Source: Setaria digitata (Eukaryota; Nematoda; Chromadorea; Rhabditida; Setariidae). From it: a stretch of 64,000 nt of DNA. This document shows, piece by piece, positions 12,801-24,290 of this stretch. Position 1 is the stretch's first letter. Each line of letters starts with the position of its first letter. The notes under the pieces were generated by a model that saw only the letters and a program-made list of their open reading frames with translations, was not told the DNA's origin and did not search any database. The translations under genes and the position numbers were made by a program. The stretch lies in the NCBI GenBank assembly GCA_003640385.1, contig RCAB01000023.1:270609-334608 (forward strand), in the 5' to 3' direction.

Positions 12801-15800
12801 AAAAATAACTTCGCAGTCTTACTTAATTGGTCGACAAGCTTTCATCACCGAATTCAATTCAAAAAATTTTTATTTTGCTTCCATAAATTTACCTCTAAAA
12901 CTGAAACATACCTGTCGCCAGTTTCTTAAAATGAATATTACTACTTTCCTGTAAATGATAAATACGTACAGGGCCACCTTCATCGTCATCATCATCAATA
13001 ACGTGTACTATTCTTTTGCAGCTTTGATTGGACATTTTAGATTCAGACACCCCACAACGCGATGTTGATGGTTCGTTATGTTTAACATGTAGTGACTGTT
13101 CAGAAATGTTTAACTGCTGTTTGACGGTTCGTGTTTGTATACCCGTGTGAGCCAAAACTGATAAGTTCTTGGGTGGTGACCGAGCAACAACGCGTGTGTT
13201 TCGTGACGATATCACTGGTTGAGCTATGACAGAATTACGTTTCTGAGACACCTTAACAAATTTAGTTAACAGTTCAGCATCTAATTTATTGAAACATTGA
13301 ATACAAGGGTCCAAATGTATCCTTGATCTCAAAGATGATTCCACCTGCAACATTACTGTGGACTGCTTATTTCAAGCAGCAAATTAAGTTAAATGTGACA
13401 AACGATCTAACTGCGATGCTGATTCTACACATTCTTGGCTTCGATGGCTAATTTTCAAAAGCGGAAAAATTTTTTTAATGGAAAATAACATAAATCCAAC
13501 ACATTAGTCTTTTTTTTCCCCTAATCCTAAAAAGAAAAACCTGAGAACAAACCAAAAATTACATGTGCGGCAGGAGTGGAACCGAATGGTGAGGAATTCC
13601 GAGGTGACACTACACGCACAATGTTAACAGTGACTGGACGATGCTGCACAGCACAAGGTGTTCCTGATTGATGACATGTAACACCTCTGAGCTGTTGAGA
13701 ATCTGATGGTTTTGTCATTTCCTGTAAGTAAACCCAAAAAATCACTAGCAAAATTATCACTTTCAGAGGTATGAACAACCACCTAACCTTTTCAATTATA
13801 ATCCATACAAAGTTTAAAAATCCTCACCAGTTTAATAGTTCAACAACAAATTTAAAAATGTCACTCTTATTACATGAAATTTCATATATGAAGTTTAATT
13901 TACAATCCGAGTAAGCTGATGTTTGTCGTGCTATCCAACTTTGTATGCTGTACGTCAATAACATTGCATGTTGTCACGTCAAAGGAGACTTAACAAAATA
14001 TAGCAAATCTCATCTTCTAGCCTTTTCGTTCAAAAGGATGAAATAGTAATTCTTCATTACTGGGAATACGTATTAAACTTCCAAACTACTTTAAATGAAA
14101 AACTGATTACCTGGACCACAGTTTTTTCAAAACAAAGTAACTTACAGCTGACAGAGGCCGCCGATTGCTAACATACATATGAGATTGACTGGGAAGGAAC
14201 ATTTGTGATGGTTGTGAAGGGGTATTTGTAGAACTAGCAATCAAGGTATTATTATCAGTAAGGCGTGATGCTAGATTTGGTACGGTTTCCTGTACCTGTC
14301 TTACACTTAATCCAATATCTCGCATCAGAGTGGTAAAGTCATTTTCATCCATATCTCCTGTGCAAAAATATATTTTTATTGAAGTAAAATACTCCAGTTT
14401 CATGGAATTCAAAATGCTTTAAAACAGTGCGATACCGAAATCTGAGGTAATACAATTCAAAAATGATTTGTTCAATGTTCTGGAAAACAAAATGTAATAA
14501 GGAACGGTCTTATAGCTTTCGAGCAAAAAAGAATATCGTCTCATGCTAGTTTTATAATTATTGCACTGTACGAGCAAAAGTGCTATGCAATTCTGCTAAA
14601 AATCAGTTTTTTTTTTTTTATCTTCTATCCAAATTTTCATCCTTTTCAAAGTTTAATTCAAACCGAAAAAAGCAGGCAAAAATCACCGAAAAAGGTTCCT
14701 GCTGACGCATTTATAAGCACTCCTTGGGCAATGCTTTGAGCCTTAAAAAGCAATCTAGTTTCTTCTACTAAGCGCAAAACCCGTTTCAGCAATTCCATAT
14801 CGTCTTTAGTACATCTTGTTATATCAACCAGTATATACCTTCAAAAGCCAAAACTAGCTAAAACAACAGGTACTTTATTTATTAAGTGATTTAATTTAAT
14901 GGTCTTTCTTAAAGCAATTCCATATCGTCACTACAAAATAAGAGAGAGAGAACGAAATTTCCGTTTAAGTATTTTCCAAATTAAATTTCACTGTTTTCCT
15001 TCCTTCATTTTAATATAAGGAATTCTGAAATGGGACAAAAATTCCACAGATTTGTCATGGAAAAGTTACCGACAGAAAAAGGAAAGGTGAAGAAGAATAA
15101 AACAACCGAAGAAATTCCAAACTTGCAGCAGAAAACGAAACAACCTTTGTTAGCCGTAAATTTCAATTACTATTCTAAAATGTCTTATAATCAAAAATGC
15201 TAATAACTTAAACTAAAACACAAACCTCTGACAGACACGTGCACTTTCTGAATCGAAATACGGAACACTCTTTCCGATTGTTGCTTCTGGTGTTGTTGTG
15301 ATATGCAGAGTCTCTCGAATTTTGCCAGCACAGAATCGATTAACCAAAAATGCTATTGCTTTATGCTGGCCACTCTGACAGAGCTATAAAACACAGAAAA
15401 ATAAGTAAATAAAAACATGTAAGGAAAAGAAAATGGCTTTAACCCTTTATACCTTATACTACCTAATCCTTTCCTAACATTTTTTTTTATTTTCTTAAGT
15501 TGCTCGCCACTTTTTTTTTTCAAAGAACTAAGAACTGTATTTAGTGACTTACTAGTGCTTTACAAATATGTTTGGAGGCGATTTGTATAGACAGCCGTTG
15601 AGCGTTATTCACATCATATACATTAATAGTGATATGGTTGATGTGCACAAGAGTAGGCCTTACTACTCGAAGTTTCAGTGTCCCGAAATATACATATGTC
15701 GATTCGATCTAGAATGGAAATATGCTAAAGATGATTGTACAGTGAATCCATGTACAAATGCCCTATTCGAATCTTGCTTTAGTATCCTAGCAATCCAGTC

Positions 15801-15946
15801 ATTTCGTCCTAAGCCTTACATCAAATTCATTAAAATGAAGTAGTGAGTCATCACTTTAAGTGATCTGTGAAATTTAACAGCGTAATTTTTTATTGGATAT
15901 AACTGAGAAAACTTACAGAAACACATTCCGATGCAGCACCTGCCAT
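9884..15946 (-). CDS. Ulp/SENP-family SUMO protease with predicted C-terminal membrane anchor
   Basis: Fourteen exons: 15946-15917, 15708-15553, 15383-15226, 14838-14687, 14357-14146, 13721-13563, 13344-12970, 12359-12184, 11970-11898, 11598-11501, 11238-11095, 10999-10891, 10793-10698, 10180-9884. The total is 2235 bases, 744 residues, with phase consistent throughout. The C48 peptidase core spans about residues 430-680. Its triad is His529 (VEDIHW), Asp568 (ILLDSL) and Cys629 (VPQQRNYTDCG), with the oxyanion Gln623. The closest family pattern is SENP6/7 or yeast Ulp2, which trim poly-SUMO chains. The N-terminal 165 residues form a compact region without an obvious motif. The middle is Ser/Thr-rich and disordered-looking. 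Near residue 403 a hydrophobic-acidic run, VHVIDDDDDE, resembles a SUMO-interacting motif. The last 23 residues are strongly hydrophobic after a basic stretch (SRSRRLLKCNR). The gene is head-to-head with coatomer beta. Start and exon 1 rest on splice-phase fit only, and the 12970 and 11898 donors have alternatives. Confidence 0.85.
10281..10600. repeat. Triplicated intronic segment around two single Ns (likely assembly artefact)
   Basis: The sequence beginning ATTTCCCACTAAATCC at 10281 is repeated almost exactly after the N at 10410. A shorter third copy, beginning in the TTTTATTACTC part, follows the second N at 10529. The copies lie inside the last intron of the SUMO protease and do not touch its exons. 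The single-base N separators and near-identity point to unmerged contig ends rather than a biological repeat. Confidence 0.85.
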
Positions 15947-16616
15947 TCATTCAGTGAATGCTAATCTGCCTCCTACACATCTAGCAAACTACTTCTGTCG
16001 TCAGTATCACAGCTAGAACTGTAAGAAGCTTAAGCTTAAGCATAAATCCAAAATATACATGAAGGTAGAAAGAAACGCGCAACTGAAGTCTCAGGCTGCA
16101 TGCACATACCAAAACTAAGCGATGTAACGTCGAAACCGACCACAAAGGAGAAGTGATAAATTGAATGAATGACAACTGATATATCCAGTCACATAACACA
16201 TCTCACAACAAAATTTATATGCAAAATTCTAGCGCCACATATGCAAAAACCCTCAACCTTACATGTCTTCCCTCTTTACGAAAGCAAGTTTTAATTTTTA
16301 ATACGGTACCGTTATGACTGAATTGTTGCATAAAGAGAAAGAGTGCACCACAAAACGCGTCTGTTACACGTTGCAGTTCCCTGGTACTTCTTCTCTCACT
16401 GTTTTGTCGTGTTCTTTCATTGTTCATTTCGTGTATTTCATAGACTGCAGTTTTAAGAACTTCAAAGCTCTATATGGGTCTCATGTCATCGGTTACTCAC
16501 CACGTGATAGTGCCCTCGAAAGGGGATCAGGTTATGTTAGTAAGCTTCAAGAAGTAGATATAGAGAAATGTCATGGTGCAAGCTTGTATGTGGGTATCAT
16601 TGTAGCGTAGATAACG
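15947..16616. promoter_or_regulatory. Shared upstream region of divergent SUMO protease and coatomer beta genes
   Basis: The start codons of the minus-strand protease (15946) and the plus-strand coatomer gene (16617) are 670 bp apart, so both promoters and any 5' UTRs must fit here. Two overlapping open frames (16215-16427 minus, 16314-16610 plus) lack domains and usable splice phase. I do not identify specific factor sites. Confidence 0.5.
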
Positions 16617-19600
16617 ATGTCGTCAGGAGAACTGCCATGTTACACGTTAATTCATGTGCCGAGCGATTTCGAGATACCAAGTGAAGTACAGCTGAAAGAG
16701 AAATTCGAAAAAGGTTGTTTACAGCACTTCTTGGCTTGTTACTTATGTTCGGGTTATAATAGTGATGATGACACGGATACTATGTACAGAGTAATATGTT
16801 GAAAATTTCTCCTACAGAGTAATGATAATTATGACAGTGCTATAATAATAATGTTAATTTCGGTGATTTTAATAATACATTTCTTCAAGAGACTTCATTT
16901 AGAGCATGAAAAATTATTATTTATTTGGGGCAGGTGATGTCAGAGCAAAGACAGATGCATTAAAGAAGCTAATCATGATGATAATGAATGGAGAAAAGAT
17001 TGGACAAGGTATGATGATGCAGGTGATTCGATTCTGCTTACCTACATCCGACCACACAATCAAAAAACTTCTTCTTTTGTTTTTTGAAATCGTTCCAAAG
17101 GTAAACAAATTCTAAATATTTTCTACTTTTTACAGTGCTTGCACTGGATTCTAATTTTATTATGATTTTAAACGTTTAAAGACTACTGACAAAATATGGA
17201 ATAAGTAGTTTGTTAATACAGTGCGATTATTACGATAATCTTCTGAAATATCGCATTTTAGCCAGTACTGTTTCGTGTAGTGAGAAATTGAGATTGGTAA
17301 TGTTAATGCATGCCTTTAAACATGATTCTGTTTTTCTTCGGGATACAGTTTTCTTCGAGCGTCTCATCCCATATGTTTTCTCATGTATATATGTCCATAT
17401 GTGGTATTGATCGCTGATTTATTAAATTCTTAAAACAATTTAGACAACATCAGATGGGAAATTGTTGCACGAAATGATATTAGTGTGTGATGCATATCGC
17501 AAAGATTTGCAACATCCCAATGAATTTATTAGAGGATCCACACTGAGGTAAACTGTCTTGCTTCGTATGGTTCCACACTACTCATATCGAGTAACATCTT
17601 TGTCAGATACAGTATTCTCCTTTTTCCCTTTTTTGTCGGTCTGATCTCTTTGCATTCGTGCACTGTCGCTTTGTAAGGAAGCAGGTAATTTTTGTCTTCT
17701 GCACTGATTCAGTAGCGTATGATGTTTGACGGTTATTAAAAAGATCATATAATAAGATAGATATTGTTTCCTTGCGTCACCATCTGAGGATTTCATGAAT
17801 TTTGCTTCCAATGTCACCGAGTATAACTTTCCTATAAGCATATGAGACAAACAGTTCAATGCATTTCTACCTCACAAAAAAAAAAAGGTTACTTAATTGG
17901 ACAGATTTTTTTTCCTACAGATTTTTGTGCAAACTTCGTGAGCCGGAACTTCTGGAACCTCTTATGCCTGCAATTCGTTCATGTCTTGAACATCGACATG
18001 CTTATGTTCGCCGCAATGCTGTCTTGGCTATATTCACTATCTACCGTATGTTTTAATTTATTAACTAAAACAATGTTGCCTTTTAAAGTGTGAACCAGTA
18101 CTGCAGTCTTCTTTCTTCTTCTGTTTTCAGGCAATTTCGAATTTCTCATTCCGGACGCACCAGAATTGGTATCAACCGTACTGAACAGTGAACAAGACGC
18201 ATCTTGCAAACGAAATGCTTTCATGATGCTTCTTCACGTTGACCAAAGTAGAGCTTTAGATTATTTGTCGGAAGTTATCGACCAAGTTACTACATTCGGT
18301 GACATTCTTCAGCTTATCGTCGTAGAACTCATTTACAAGGTAGTTTAACTTGTTATGCCATGTTCAAGTTTTTATTGTGTTCATTTCTAGGATTATGGCA
18401 TTATTGTCTGGATTTTGATATTTATGAGAAGAATTGATCTATTGCATTTCAATATTTTTAAGGTTTGTCACGCAAATCCATCAGAACGGGCACGTTTCAT
18501 CCGCTGTGTTTACAATCTCTTGCAGTCTTCTTCCCCAGCGGTAAAATACGAAGCAGCTGGTACTCTCATTACCTTGAGCTCCGCGCCTACAGCTATCAAA
18601 GCTGCCGCATCAGCTTATATCGATCTTATCGTTAAGGAATCGGATAATAATGTCAAGGTTTATGCAAAGCCATATTTAGCATTATTCAGTGACATTCTTA
18701 TAATTGTCATCTAAATCAGGAATGACGAATTTTTCTGCAGTGTTGAACGAAATGAAACTAAGAGTTGTTTTTTATTTTTTGTTCTTCCTAAATTTTTATT
18801 TTTCTGGTGTTTTAAAGGTATGATGCATGGATTTTGAGCTGAACTGAGACTTCTAAATAAATCATTTCAGTTAATTGTTTTGGATCGATTGATTGAGTTG
18901 CGTTCTTCTCCGAGTAGTGAAAAGGTGTTGCGTGAATTAGTAATGGACATTTTACGGGTATTGTCAGCTTCGGATCTTGAAGTACGAAAAAAGACACTGC
19001 AGCTTGCATTGGATCTTGTTTCTTCACGTAATGTTGAAGAAATGGTCATGTATTTAAAAAAGGTCGCGTACTTTCCTTATTAGCAATATTTTAATCATGA
19101 TTGTAGACAACATTTTTATGTGTTAGCGCTCCTTAATTCATTATGTGTGCTCCAAATCCAGAACTTCAATACTAACATACATCTTTCTACTTGAAAACTA
19201 CAAAAGTTTTTTCACTTATCTACATAATTTAATGCCTGTCCTTTATTGCATCCATTCTTTGCTCCCTTTTTCCTTTTTTGTTGTCTACTAGCATTATTAT
19301 TTTTACAAATATTCCAGGAAGTCGGCCGTTCTTCGGATGGGACAGCAGAAGAGGCTGAACGATATCGACAGATGCTTGTACGAACATTGCATTCAACTAC
19401 AGTCAAATTTCCCGACGTCGCAGCAAATATTTTACCGGTTTTGATGGAGTTCCTTTCTGAGGATAGTGAGAATGCTGCACAAGATGTTTTGGCATTTGTA
19501 CGAGAAACCGTTCAACGATTACCTCATTTGCGGCCAGTTGTACTGACACAACTTTTGGTCTGCTTACTACTTATAAATGATGATATTTTAAAGACGTTAT

Positions 19601-22600
19601 TTCCAGAAGAAAACTTTTTGATTGAATCGCTCATATCATTTCCTTAGGATGTGTTTGGGAATGTGCGTAACGCGCAAGTTTTTCGCTCGGGATTATGGAT
19701 TTTGGGTGAATATTGTGAGTCAGTTGAATCAGTAATGAGAGTAATGCAGTTTATCCGAAAGTCGTTTGGTGAATTACCCATTGTGGAAAAGGAAATGCAA
19801 GCAACTAATGACGACGAAATTGTAAATGGGAAGAACGAGAATTTAGTGGCCGAGGCTACGACGAAGGTATCCCAATTTCTTTGCTTTTTAGCTAATTGAA
19901 GTATTGTTAATTTTTGCATTACTTCCTCTTTGGTGTTGTAGACCCGACAACTTGTAACAGCCGATGGAACTTACGCTGCGCAGTCAGCACTTTCAGCTAT
20001 AAAGACAGAAATGACGGAAGGAAAAACTCTGTTGCGTCGCTTTCTTCTTGATGGAAACTTTTTCTTGGCTTCATCGCTTGCAACTACTTTGGTTAAGCTT
20101 GTCCTCACCTACAGCAAGTTTATGAAGGGTGTGTTTTCATGTTTTGTCTTTTTTTGGATTTTCTTAAATAATACTAATGTTATGATTTTCCAGACATTAA
20201 CAGAGTGAAATTAGGAAATTTCACTACAAATAGGATGCATATTTCGTTGATTTCTTAAAAAACTATTTTAGACAAAAGTGAAGAAATTAATTCATTTGTG
20301 GGCGAGGCGTTGTTTATGATTGCATCAGTTATCAGCCTTGGTAAAAGTGGTCTTGCGAAGACAAATGCAACCGAAGATGATCTTGATCAGTAAGTTGAGC
20401 ATCAAAGAATTTTTTCTTCTGGTCCCTTGTCCGGTAATATTAGTAAAGTTTGCTGCAAGATACATAGACATGTAACTCATCGAATTCAAGTCAAAGCAAT
20501 TTTTTGGTGACATTGAATTCGTAATTACAGTTTGGGGATGTCGGTCAAAGTTTTATGTGAAAAGTGGCCTTATGCAGAAACTATTTTCTTGCAAAAATGT
20601 CGTGAAAGTCTCGAGTTGATGCTGGAATCGAAATCGGAAAGTGAGCGCTTCGAAAGTGAAACAACAAATAGGTGTGTTCTTATTTTCATAGCTCAGAAGC
20701 TTTTTCTGACCCACTGTTGCTGGGAAATAACCATTCAATAGCTATTCGACGTCTTTCAAAATGATTAGACTTATTTTTATTAAAATATAATTTGGACGAA
20801 AAATTGCAAGAGTTTATCATGCTTAAAGAGTCAGAGTTGTAGTCAAATAATTTGTCATTTGTTTAAAATGTCGTCAGATTTTTCAGTATGATGCAATTTT
20901 ACTTACAGAACTGTTCAAGTGGACGTGGATCGTACAATTTCATTTACGCAACTAGCTCCTCGTGTTGGTGATGGAGTGACCGGAACCGAAAACTTGTTCG
21001 ATCTTTCACTGTCTCAAGCACTAGGAACTGTCGTGAAGTCTCCCAAATTCGATTTTGCTTCCTCCAAACTGGGCAAGGTAAATTTATAAGAAATTACTTG
21101 ATAAATTACGACTTGTAGTTCTACTTTTGAACCTAATCAAAAGCTAAGAGAAAGTATTTGTGGTAAATGATACGCAGATCGACCAAATCTTAAATAGTGA
21201 CTTTGAATTTCGAACAATTACAGCAATTAATTTTGTGTTGTAACTTTGAATTTCGAACAATTACAGCAATTAATTTTGTGTTGTAATTTTCATTTCNATA
21301 GTGACTTTGAATTTCGAACAATTACAGCAATTAATTTTGTGTTGTAATTTTCATTTCTTTATCATTTTAGGTAAAGCAGCTTGCTGGTTTTTCGGACCCT
21401 GTTTATGCTGAAGCGTATGTTAATATAAATCAGTACGATATCGTTCTTGATGTTCTTATCGTAAATCAGACCAATGATACTCTTCAAAATGTTTGCCTGG
21501 AATTATCAACTGTTGGTGATATCAAATTGCTCGATAAACCAACACCTCTTACACTTGCGCCACGAGATTTTTCCAACATCATGGTGACTTTTCGAAAGGA
21601 TAATCAGTTTTGCAGTATATAATAATGTGAAGGAAAATTTCTTTGTTGTTTTTTGTCAGTTTACAAACAAAATGTCGACTGTTGTTTGAGTATTCTCTGA
21701 AGCGATTATACATTCAATAGTTTGACGTCCTATTTTCTTAATTTATCAAATTTTCTTTTAAATGTTGAAAAACTTTACATGTCTTTTTCAGGCTACCGTA
21801 AAAGTTGCCTCTACGGAAAATGGAGTTATTTTCTCGACAATAGCCTACGATGTTCGTGGCTCAACATCTGATCGGAATTGCGTTTATTTGGAAGATATAC
21901 ACATTGATATCATGGATTATATTGTACCAGGAAATTGTACGGACACTGAATTTCGCCATATGTGGGCCGAATTTGAATGGGAAAACAAAGTTGGAATGAT
22001 TCTTTATTTTCTGCTTTTTTTTGAACTAGTGATTTGACTTACTGTCCAGTAAATGTTGTGTGTTTTTGATGATTTTTTTTCTTCTTTTTGTTCGATATTG
22101 CATTTAAATTTCCTCGCTTTTAGGTCAACGTGAACACACCAATCACCGATTTGCGAATGTTCCTAACGCATCTGTCTGAGGTAACAAACATGAAGTTGCT
22201 GACAACTGATGCCGCATTAGGTATTTTCTGAGTTCGAATATTGCTGTTGTTCTTTTGTCTCATCGAGTTAATGGATTTCGTCGTTTTTTGAATTTTTTTA
22301 CGATATTCAAACTAACTAAGTATGTCTGCAAATTGTGGATTTCAGAGGGTGAATGTGGTTTTTTGGCTGCTAATTTCTGTGCACATAGTATTTTTGGGGA
22401 AGATGCACTAGCCAATGTTTCAATAGAAAAAACTAATCCTCTGGATCCAAATAGTCCGATTATAGGACATATACGAATTCGTGCTAAAAGCCAGGGAATG
22501 GCTTTGTCACTTGGTGATAAGGTATGTGTTCTAAAATTTTACAACCCGGAATTTGGTTGAAGTTTTAGTTAAAGTTAATTACGATGCTTTTTTTTTCAGA

Positions 22601-22662
22601 TAAATTTCGCTCAGAAAGAAAGAAAAATAACATTGTTAAAAGGAGAGGCTGTTTCGGATTAA
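16617..22662 (+). CDS. copb-1: Coatomer subunit beta (beta-COP)
   Basis: Eighteen exons: 16617-16713, 16934-17100, 17444-17547, 17921-18045, 18131-18339, 18463-18657, 18871-19062, 19318-19557, 19648-19866, 19942-20128, 20272-20389, 20531-20671, 20909-21077, 21371-21583, 21792-21989, 22124-22220, 22346-22521, 22600-22662. They total 2910 bases, 969 residues, close to animal beta-COP (about 953-970). The N-terminal half is the adaptin-like HEAT solenoid, with hallmark blocks such as [50 protein letters not shown] and [12 protein letters not shown]. The C-terminal third is the appendage region (VFLANQT-like [42 protein letters not shown]). Beta-COP is a core subunit of the COPI coat driving Golgi-to-ER and intra-Golgi traffic. 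It pairs with delta-COP and binds Arf1. All introns have GT/AG borders and all phases close. An intron between 21077 and 21371 carries a local duplication around an N. Confidence 0.96.
21194..21357. repeat. Intronic tandem copies around a single N (likely assembly artefact)
   Basis: The segment containing GACTTTGAATTTCGAACAAT occurs three times in a row: about 21194-21243, 21242-21296 and, after the N at 21297, 21298-21357. It lies within the coatomer intron between exons ending 21077 and starting 21371. The reading frame of the gene is unaffected. Confidence 0.8.
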
Positions 22663-24290
22663 AGTTTCAATAACCATATTTTTGTTCTGTGATATTTATT
22701 GTTCCTGACCGTCTTTTTCTCATCTGTCGACAAATTTTGCTCATTCCATGCGGGGAATGAATGCTTCTTTTCCAGAGTCTTGACTTTCCCTATCTTCAAT
22801 TTTTTACATTACTACTCAGACTAATGTCGACTACAGCTCTTGCTAATAGATAAAATATGCCGATTATTCAAGTGGGTACATTTCACTAAATTGAAAAGTT
22901 ATTCCTCAGCATTTAGATGGTGCAGTTCTTTGGAAATCAATTTATAAATAATTAGTTTTTATTAACTTACAATTAATGGTGAAATTTGTTTCATTGTAGT
23001 ATGTAAGGTGAAAGCATAAAGGTATAATGATATTATAATAGTAGAAATCTCTTGCAACAGTAAGTATAATCACAAACAAACGGCAATACATACACACGAA
23101 AAAATTATCAAATGGAAATGGCATATTACATATTACAGAGAAAGAATCACAACACGTTTGTAACTGAAAGCTAACTTCATGGTTACTAATTGTCTTATTA
23201 TCAGGAAGCGCTGAGTTACTATTGATTAACTGTTCTATTGCGTCTTGCTAGTGTGTTTTCTGTATATGTTATCTTTTTAAGGTATTTTTATATTTGTCAA
23301 AATCCTACTCATTGACAATTTATGTTTTTCACAATTGAATTTTCTTACCTCCACCATAAAAAACTTTTCCTTTATCTTTTAAATTTCACTTTCGCCAGAT
23401 TGTTGCTATGAGGAGAAATAAATCTACAACTAAAAATCACTAGAGGTTTTTCTAAATTTCCAAATTCCTTTTTTTTGCACAGCAAAAATTTTAGCACAAT
23501 GAGGTTCACTATTCGAGATTAATCATTCGAGGATCTTCTTATGTCTCAACAAGCACAAGTTGGTGCAAGCGAAGGAACCACTCAACATGGAACGAATCAG
23601 ATTTCTTCAAATTGTATGGTACTATACTCAAATTACAAACGGAGATATAGATGGAAATGGCACACATGCACAAACATATACACAATATGAACTTGCTTTG
23701 GATTGGATAGTGTGATTAATGAATGTACGATTTCATAAAAGATGGTAAAAATTGGTAATTTGAACATGTGTTTAAGTCAATTAAAATGCTGTGAGAACAA
23801 TTACATGATAGTTGACAGAAGAGTTGTTCCTCTAAAGAAAATATAGAAGTTTAGTAAATGCTGGGAGACTTGCTAAATAGAAGAAAACGATAAGAGCGGA
23901 AAAGAAAATCAGATCAAATGTTCAGTGTTATATACGACGATTAAGTGAGTCTTCTTTTTAAACTTTTTATACGCGATAAGTACGTGAAATATTTGTTAAA
24001 GTCGTGTCGTCCCATTCCAAACTTCGATTTTGTCGCTCTAAAATTGAAATATATAATAAGGGGACCTCATGACTCTTTCATCCAAAAAAATCCACGGAAG
24101 ATGAGAGTTACCCATAACACCAATTTAGAAGTTTCGAAGACACTTTAGATTTTTTATGGGATTAACAATAAAGTTTAAAATCATTAACTTAAGGCTGATA
24201 TCGCTTTTTGGAAGACTGAGAATCATATTATTTTCCCCAAATGAGCTCCTCGAACGCTTTCTTTAGATTACTTTTTAATTAATTTCAAGT
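22663..24290. other. Convergent 3' spacer between coatomer beta and calsyntenin
   Basis: Both flanking genes end here (stops at 22662 plus strand and 24291 minus strand), so this stretch should hold two 3' UTRs. It is AT-rich, with only short open frames, such as 23945-24148, that show no domain. Confidence 0.6.

Noticed and set aside
16314..16610. 98-codon plus frame just upstream of coatomer beta
   Set aside because: It ends in a stop before the coatomer start, has no domain, and overlaps an equally long minus-strand frame. It is treated as promoter or UTR sequence.
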